This document shows, one piece after another, positions 23,409 through 26,622 of a DNA stretch of 26,622 nucleotides (positions are counted from its first letter, which is position 1; each line of letters starts with the position of its first letter). The stretch comes from Burkholderiales bacterium. GTDB taxonomy: Bacteria > Pseudomonadota > Gammaproteobacteria > Burkholderiales > Casimicrobiaceae. The notes beneath the pieces were generated by a model. That model was not told the DNA's origin, made no database searches, and was given only the letters and a program-made list of their open reading frames with translations. Made by a program: the position numbers and the translations under genes. The stretch spans positions 1 to 26,622 of the forward strand of contig JAITBX010000139.1 of the NCBI GenBank assembly GCA_031283405.1. Direction: 5' to 3'.

Positions 23409-23708
23409 GGTATCAGGGTGTAGGGGTAGGTTTCAAGCCCGCCCGGGAAATCGGAAATCAAAAATTGTAGGATGGGTAGAGCGAAGCGAAACACATGCGG
23501 GAAAGGGTTTGTCCGAATGTTGGGGTTTGCTACGCTCTCCCGCATAAGATTTTTGGCGGGTGAGCAGGTGGATTTTCTCTTGCTCCGCGAACCTGCTAGA
23601 CTTGCGTCATTTTGGTGTTCCCGAAAGGCGTTTTGTGTGTGAATTTGGGTTTGATGCAGAAAAATTCGACAAAGCTGTGAATAAAGCCGTTTATCAGGCG
23701 TTGATCTC
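23409..23708. other. Gap with palindromic repeats between the ATPase and yifB genes
   Basis: No convincing gene is seen. It holds a fragment GTGTAGGGGTAGG (from 23418) related to the GTAGGGGC element, and an imperfect inverted pair GTAGGATGGGTAGAGCGAAG / GGTTTGCTACGCTCTCCCGC around 23467-23546. Confidence 0.6.
23467..23546. repeat. GTAGGATGGG-type imperfect inverted repeat
   Basis: GTAGGATGGGTAGAGCGAAG followed by CGAAACACATGCGGG is mirrored imperfectly by GGGTTTGCTACGCTCTCCCG. The core AGCGAAGCGAA resembles that in the element at 17767-17848. Confidence 0.45.
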
Positions 23709-25217
23709 ATGAGTGTCGCCGTCGTTCATTCGCGGGCGTTGGCGGGGATTGAAGCGCCGCCGGTCACGGTCGAGGTACATTTATCGGGCGGCTTGCCGGC
23801 GTTCAATCTGGTCGGCCTGCCCGATACGGAAGTGCGCGAAGCGCGCGACCGCGTGCGCGCCGCGTTGCAAAACGCCCGCTATGAATTTCCGGTTCGCAAA
23901 ATCACCGTCAATCTGGCGCCGGCGGATTTGCCGAAAGATTCGGGACGCTTCGATTTGCCGATCGCGCTGGGCATTCTCGCCGCCACCGGCCAGATTCCGC
24001 AGCAAGCGTTGGAGGGTTATGAATTCGCTGGCGAATTGGCGTTGACCGGCGAACTGCGCGCGATTCGCGGCGCGTTGGCGATGGTGCTCTCGGCGCGGCG
24101 CGACGGGCGCGCGTTCATTCTGCCGGAGGCCAGCGCCAAAGAAGCGGCGCTGGTGCGGAATGCGATAGTGCATCCGGCGCGCTCATTGCTCGAAGTTTGC
24201 GCGCATCTGCGAGGTCAGGAAATTTTGCCGACGCAAGTAGCGGAAATTCCCGACGAGGACAGCGTGCCGATTCCCGATCTTTCGGAAGTGCGCGGCCAGC
24301 ATCAAGCCAAGCGCGCGCTGGAAATTGCGGCGACCGGCCAGCATTCGCTGCTGTTGATCGGCGCGCCGGGCACGGGGAAATCCATGCTGGCGCAACGATT
24401 GCCCGGCATCATGCCGAAGTTGACGGAAAACGAAGCGCTGGCGACGGCGGCCATTACGTCGTTATCGGGACGCTTTTCGCCGCAACAATGGCGGCAACGC
24501 CCGTTCCGCGCGCCGCATCACACCGCCAGCGCCGTTGCGTTAGTCGGCGGCGGCAGCGATCCGCGTCCCGGCGAAATTTCTCTTGCACACAACGGCGTGC
24601 TTTTTCTCGACGAACTGCCGGAGTGGGATCGTGCCGTGCTCGAAGTGCTGCGCGAACCGCTAGAGTCCGGCGAGATTCACATTTCGCGGGCGGCGCGGCA
24701 AAGTATTTTTCCGGCGCGTTTTCAACTGATCGCGGCGATGAATCCTTGCCCTTGCGGTTGGCAAGGACACGAAAGCGGGCGCTGCCGATGCACGCCCGAA
24801 AATATCGCGCGTTATCGCAGCCGAATCTCCGGCCCCTTGCTCGACCGCATCGACCTGTCGCTCGAAGTGCCGTCGCTGCCTGCCGAAGCGCTCAAACTGA
24901 AAAGGCCGCCCGATCCCGACGCCGAGAATAGCGCCGCCGTTCGCGCCCGCGTTACCCGCGCGCACAAATTGCAGAAAGCGCGGCAAGGCTGCGCCAATGC
25001 GCACCTCTCGGCGGCGATGCTGCCGCGCCACATTCAAATCGAAGCCGATGCCGAAGCGCTGCTGGCGCAGGCGATGCAAAAAAAATTCTTGTCGGCGCGC
25101 GCGTATCATCGGTTGCTGCGCGTCGCTCGCACCATCGCCGATCTTGCCGAAGCGTCCAACGTGACCACGGCGCATGTCGCCGAAGCGTTGGGGTATCGGC
25201 GGTTTGATCGGGCGTGA
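23709..25217 (+). CDS. comM: YifB/ComM family AAA ATPase (Mg-chelatase-like)
   Basis: The ComM/YifB family comprises hexameric helicases; in Vibrio and Acinetobacter ComM promotes branch migration during integration of transforming DNA. The 502-residue protein has an N-terminal Lon-like/ChlI domain (SVAVVHSRALAGIEAPPVTVEV), Walker A GAPGTGKS at residues 218-225, the conserved FRAPHHTASAVALVGGG and GVLFLDELPEW (Walker B), a cysteine cluster C347-P-C349 and C359-R-C361, the arginine-bearing ISGPLLDRIDL, and a C-terminal chelatase-type domain. The ribosome binding site before ATG 23709 is weak. Together with the pilus-type ATPase upstream it hints at, but does not prove, natural competence. Confidence 0.94.
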   Translation: MSVAVVHSRALAGIEAPPVTVEVHLSGGLPAFNLVGLPDTEVREARDRVRAALQNARYEFPVRKITVNLAPADLPKDSGRFDLPIALGILAATGQIPQQALEGYEFAGELALTGELRAIRGALAMVLSARRDGRAFILPEASAKEAALVRNAIVHPARSLLEVCAHLRGQEILPTQVAEIPDEDSVPIPDLSEVRGQHQAKRALEIAATGQHSLLLIGAPGTGKSMLAQRLPGIMPKLTENEALATAAITSLSGRFSPQQWRQRPFRAPHHTASAVALVGGGSDPRPGEISLAHNGVLFLDELPEWDRAVLEVLREPLESGEIHISRAARQSIFPARFQLIAAMNPCPCGWQGHESGRCRCTPENIARYRSRISGPLLDRIDLSLEVPSLPAEALKLKRPPDPDAENSAAVRARVTRAHKLQKARQGCANAHLSAAMLPRHIQIEADAEALLAQAMQKKFLSARAYHRLLRVARTIADLAEASNVTTAHVAEALGYRRFDRA

Positions 25218-25310
25218 GTGTCAGGAATCAGATGTAGGAGCGAACGGTGTTCGCTTGCACGATTTGCTCCTTCCCCCTCTGGAGGAAGGTTGGGATGGGG
25301 CAACCATTCG

Positions 25311-25319
25311 CCCCCCCCC
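25311..25319. repeat. C9 homopolymer
   Basis: Nine consecutive C lie immediately before the bidirectional terminator. They are non-coding; together with the G10 tract 315 bases on they are the two long G/C runs noticed in the window. Confidence 0.7.
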
Positions 25320-25363
25320 GCAAAAAACGCAAAGGACTCCGAGGAGTCCTTTGCGTTTTTTGC
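25320..25363. terminator. Strong bidirectional terminator
   Basis: A perfect 20-bp stem (left arm 25320-25339 GCAAAAAACGCAAAGGACTC, right arm 25344-25363) with loop CGAG. T6 occurs at the 3' side on either strand, so it can end the yifB transcript on the plus strand and the surface-protein transcript on the minus strand. Confidence 0.9.
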
Positions 25364-25401
25364 AATCGAAGTTTTTTTATTCGATCATTGCCGAACTTTC
25401 T

Positions 25402-25632
25402 TTACCGCTGAACTTTCCGTCTCAGCGTCGCCACGCCCAGTCCCGCCAGCAAGAGGCCGAGAGCGATGAGAGCCGCATCGCCGGTGGTTGGAATAGAACC
25501 TGTCGGATTGGCCTTCCAACCGGCGTAAAGTGTTGCGGTAGCTGCCGGTGAGCGCAAATTAGCCGCAGCGGTGGCCGCCGTGTCGGTGAACCAGCCGGTG
25601 AACGTATATCCGGGTCGCGTCGGATTCGTTAC
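25402..25632 (-). pseudogene. Out-of-frame 3' end of the surface-protein gene: InlB-type repeat plus sorting-like tail
   Basis: In the frame shifted by one base from the 25629-26537 gene, 76 residues run from 25632 to a TAA at 25402-25404. They read VTNPTRPGYTFTGWFTD, then ATLYAGW, which is the second half of a Listeria-Bacteroides (InlB B-type) repeat, then SIPTTGD, a hydrophobic stretch of about 18 residues (AALIALGLLLAGLGVATL) and RRKVQR. This is the form of a C-terminal surface-sorting signal (LPXTG or IPTL-CTERM style). There is no start codon of its own, so it most likely belongs to the upstream gene and was separated by a frameshift at or before the G10 tract. Confidence 0.7.
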
Positions 25633-26537
25633 CGGGGGGGGGGTTCCGTTGACAAAAGTTGATAAATCTTTTCCTGCAGGAAACCGCCAAAAAAACTTCC
25701 GTTGTTGGAATCGAAGCTAACGACAAGAGTGCTCAAGGGGGTGCCGCCCACCACTGTTGTGGTGCTGCCATCAGGAAGCGTCACCGTTGCTGACGGTGTC
25801 CCGGCATCAACGTAGACCGATTGCGCATCCGGGGTCGTCACTGCCAGCGCTACGATAATGCCTCTGCTGCCGATAATCAACTCCCCGCCGTTCTGGATAT
25901 TGACGCCTCCCCAGGAATTGTCGCCCATCACAAAGTCATCAAGGGTGACAGAGCAAGCGCCCGCCGGCGCTGCTCCGTTGTGGACGATCAGAGCGACGGT
26001 GCCATTAATGGCAATACCATTGGTGATCGTTCCGGTGACCGTGCCGGAAGCGTCTCCTATCACATAGTCAAACCCGCCCAAAATGCACGCTGCTGCCGCT
26101 CCTCCGCCGATAGTGCAACCGTTTGTGGGTGTGCCGGCGATAAGTTTGACGTTCGTAAAATTTACCACTGTATCTGTAGTATTGACATTTGAAACGACCA
26201 CCAGATATTTGCCGCTTCCCTGATCCGTGGCCAGCTCAAATGACTGGCTATCATCAAAAGTAATAATAGATGTCGGTTCGCCGTTGGTATCCAAAGCCGC
26301 ACCTACGATGTTTATCATGCCATCCAGATAGAGCGCTTTTGAAATCTCAAACCTTCCGGCGGACAACGTTATCGTGCCGGTTCTTCCGGCCGCATTCACC
26401 GCAGCCACGGCATCAGTTAAAGACGTATAAGTGTTGCCGTTAAATGTGGCCGTTTGCGCCGACGCCGCTCCACTGAAAACAACTATCGACGCTATCAGGA
26501 ACGCCGATAGAACGGATAATGCTTTTCTCGCTTTCAT
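25629..26537 (-). CDS. Exported beta-helix-like surface protein, frameshifted before its C-terminal anchor
   Basis: From ATG 26537 the protein has a classical signal peptide (cleavage after SGAASA, about residue 27) and a mature region rich in Gly, Thr, Asn, Val and Ala with few Cys. It starts FNGNTYTSLTDAVAAVNAAG and GTITLSAGRFEI, which is typical of right-handed beta-helix/pectin-lyase-like or polymorphic surface proteins. Near the end VVSFDSNNGS looks like the first strand of an InlB B repeat, but the frame stops after TEPPPR in the C10 tract (25634-25643 on this strand). Restoring the frame adds 76 residues (25402-25632). The TTG at 26543 is a less likely start. Function is unknown; adhesion or surface display is inferred. 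Confidence 0.7.
   Translation of the reverse strand: MKARKALSVLSAFLIASIVVFSGAASAQTATFNGNTYTSLTDAVAAVNAAGRTGTITLSAGRFEISKALYLDGMINIVGAALDTNGEPTSIITFDDSQSFELATDQGSGKYLVVVSNVNTTDTVVNFTNVKLIAGTPTNGCTIGGGAAAACILGGFDYVIGDASGTVTGTITNGIAINGTVALIVHNGAAPAGACSVTLDDFVMGDNSWGGVNIQNGGELIIGSRGIIVALAVTTPDAQSVYVDAGTPSATVTLPDGSTTTVVGGTPLSTLVVSFDSNNGSFFGGFLQEKIYQLLSTEPPPR
25634..25643. repeat. G10 homopolymer within the surface-protein gene
   Basis: Ten G on the plus strand (ten C in the coding sense) lie immediately upstream of the premature stop. With eleven or eight bases the frame would enter the 76-residue C-terminal segment. It is either a slippage-prone contingency tract or a sequencing/assembly error. 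Confidence 0.8.
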
Positions 26538-26622
26538 TGTCAAAACTCTCTTTCTTTGTTAAAAAACCATTAGAAAAATACAAATTTTTTTCAGCTATAG
26601 GTGTTGAAGAAACGTTACGCTA

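Noticed and set aside
23204..23710. 168-residue minus-strand frame before yifB
   Set aside because: It overlaps the 3' end of the ATPase gene and repeat sequence and has no recognisable domain or good ribosome binding site.

Overview
The window looks like chromosomal DNA of a betaproteobacterium, moderately GC-rich. Several neighbourhoods point that way: plsC next to a YgjP-type protease, divergent cyaY and lptM-lysA, polA near a DUF2782 gene, an APH-type homoserine kinase and a BPSS1780-family membrane protein, a lysine/alanine-repeat histone H1-like protein, and argF upstream of argG. The order or genus cannot be fixed from the sequence alone. No tRNA, rRNA, CRISPR array, intact insertion sequence or prophage was seen.

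Layout. 1-1341 (+): 3' part of a lysophosphatidic acid acyltransferase and a YgjP-like metalloprotease. 1352-3282: divergent cyaY (-) and lptM-lysA (+). 3512-3916 (+): H1-like DNA-binding protein with its own promoter and terminator. 4020-6839 (-): full-length polA, whose start codon overlaps that of a divergent LOG-family gene (6838-7629, +). 7710-10197 (+): DUF2782 protein, thrB, BPSS1780 membrane protein. 10198-10741: a gene-free island with two inverted copies of a REP-like palindromic unit and a broken IS200-type transposase start. 10742-12050 (+): class II glutamine amidotransferase and a small membrane protein. 12062-15003 (-): yajQ, argG, argF. 15239-17603 (+): polar amino acid ABC transporter (binding lipoprotein, permease, ATPase). 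17941-20177 (-): EnvZ/OmpR-like two-component system. 20401-23408 (+): pncB overlapping a GspE/PilB-type ATPase. 23709-25217 (+): YifB/ComM helicase. 25402-26537 (-): an exported surface-type protein that appears to be frameshifted.

Most genes are housekeeping: lysine, threonine and arginine synthesis, NAD salvage, replication and repair, iron-sulfur biogenesis, envelope assembly. Gaps between genes are rich in palindromic repeats of at least three families: CTCTCCC hairpins, GTAGGGGCGACC..GGTCGCCC elements, and GTAGGCTGG/GTAGGATGGG elements.

The least ordinary part is the right end. There, a secreted repeat protein stops at a run of ten G. One base further on in frame it would continue into a Listeria-Bacteroides (InlB-type) repeat and a C-terminal IPTTGD-hydrophobic-RRK tail that resembles a cell-surface sorting signal. 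A 20-bp-stem bidirectional terminator closes that gene and yifB. The second point of interest is the REP-like inverted doublet at 10253-10522.
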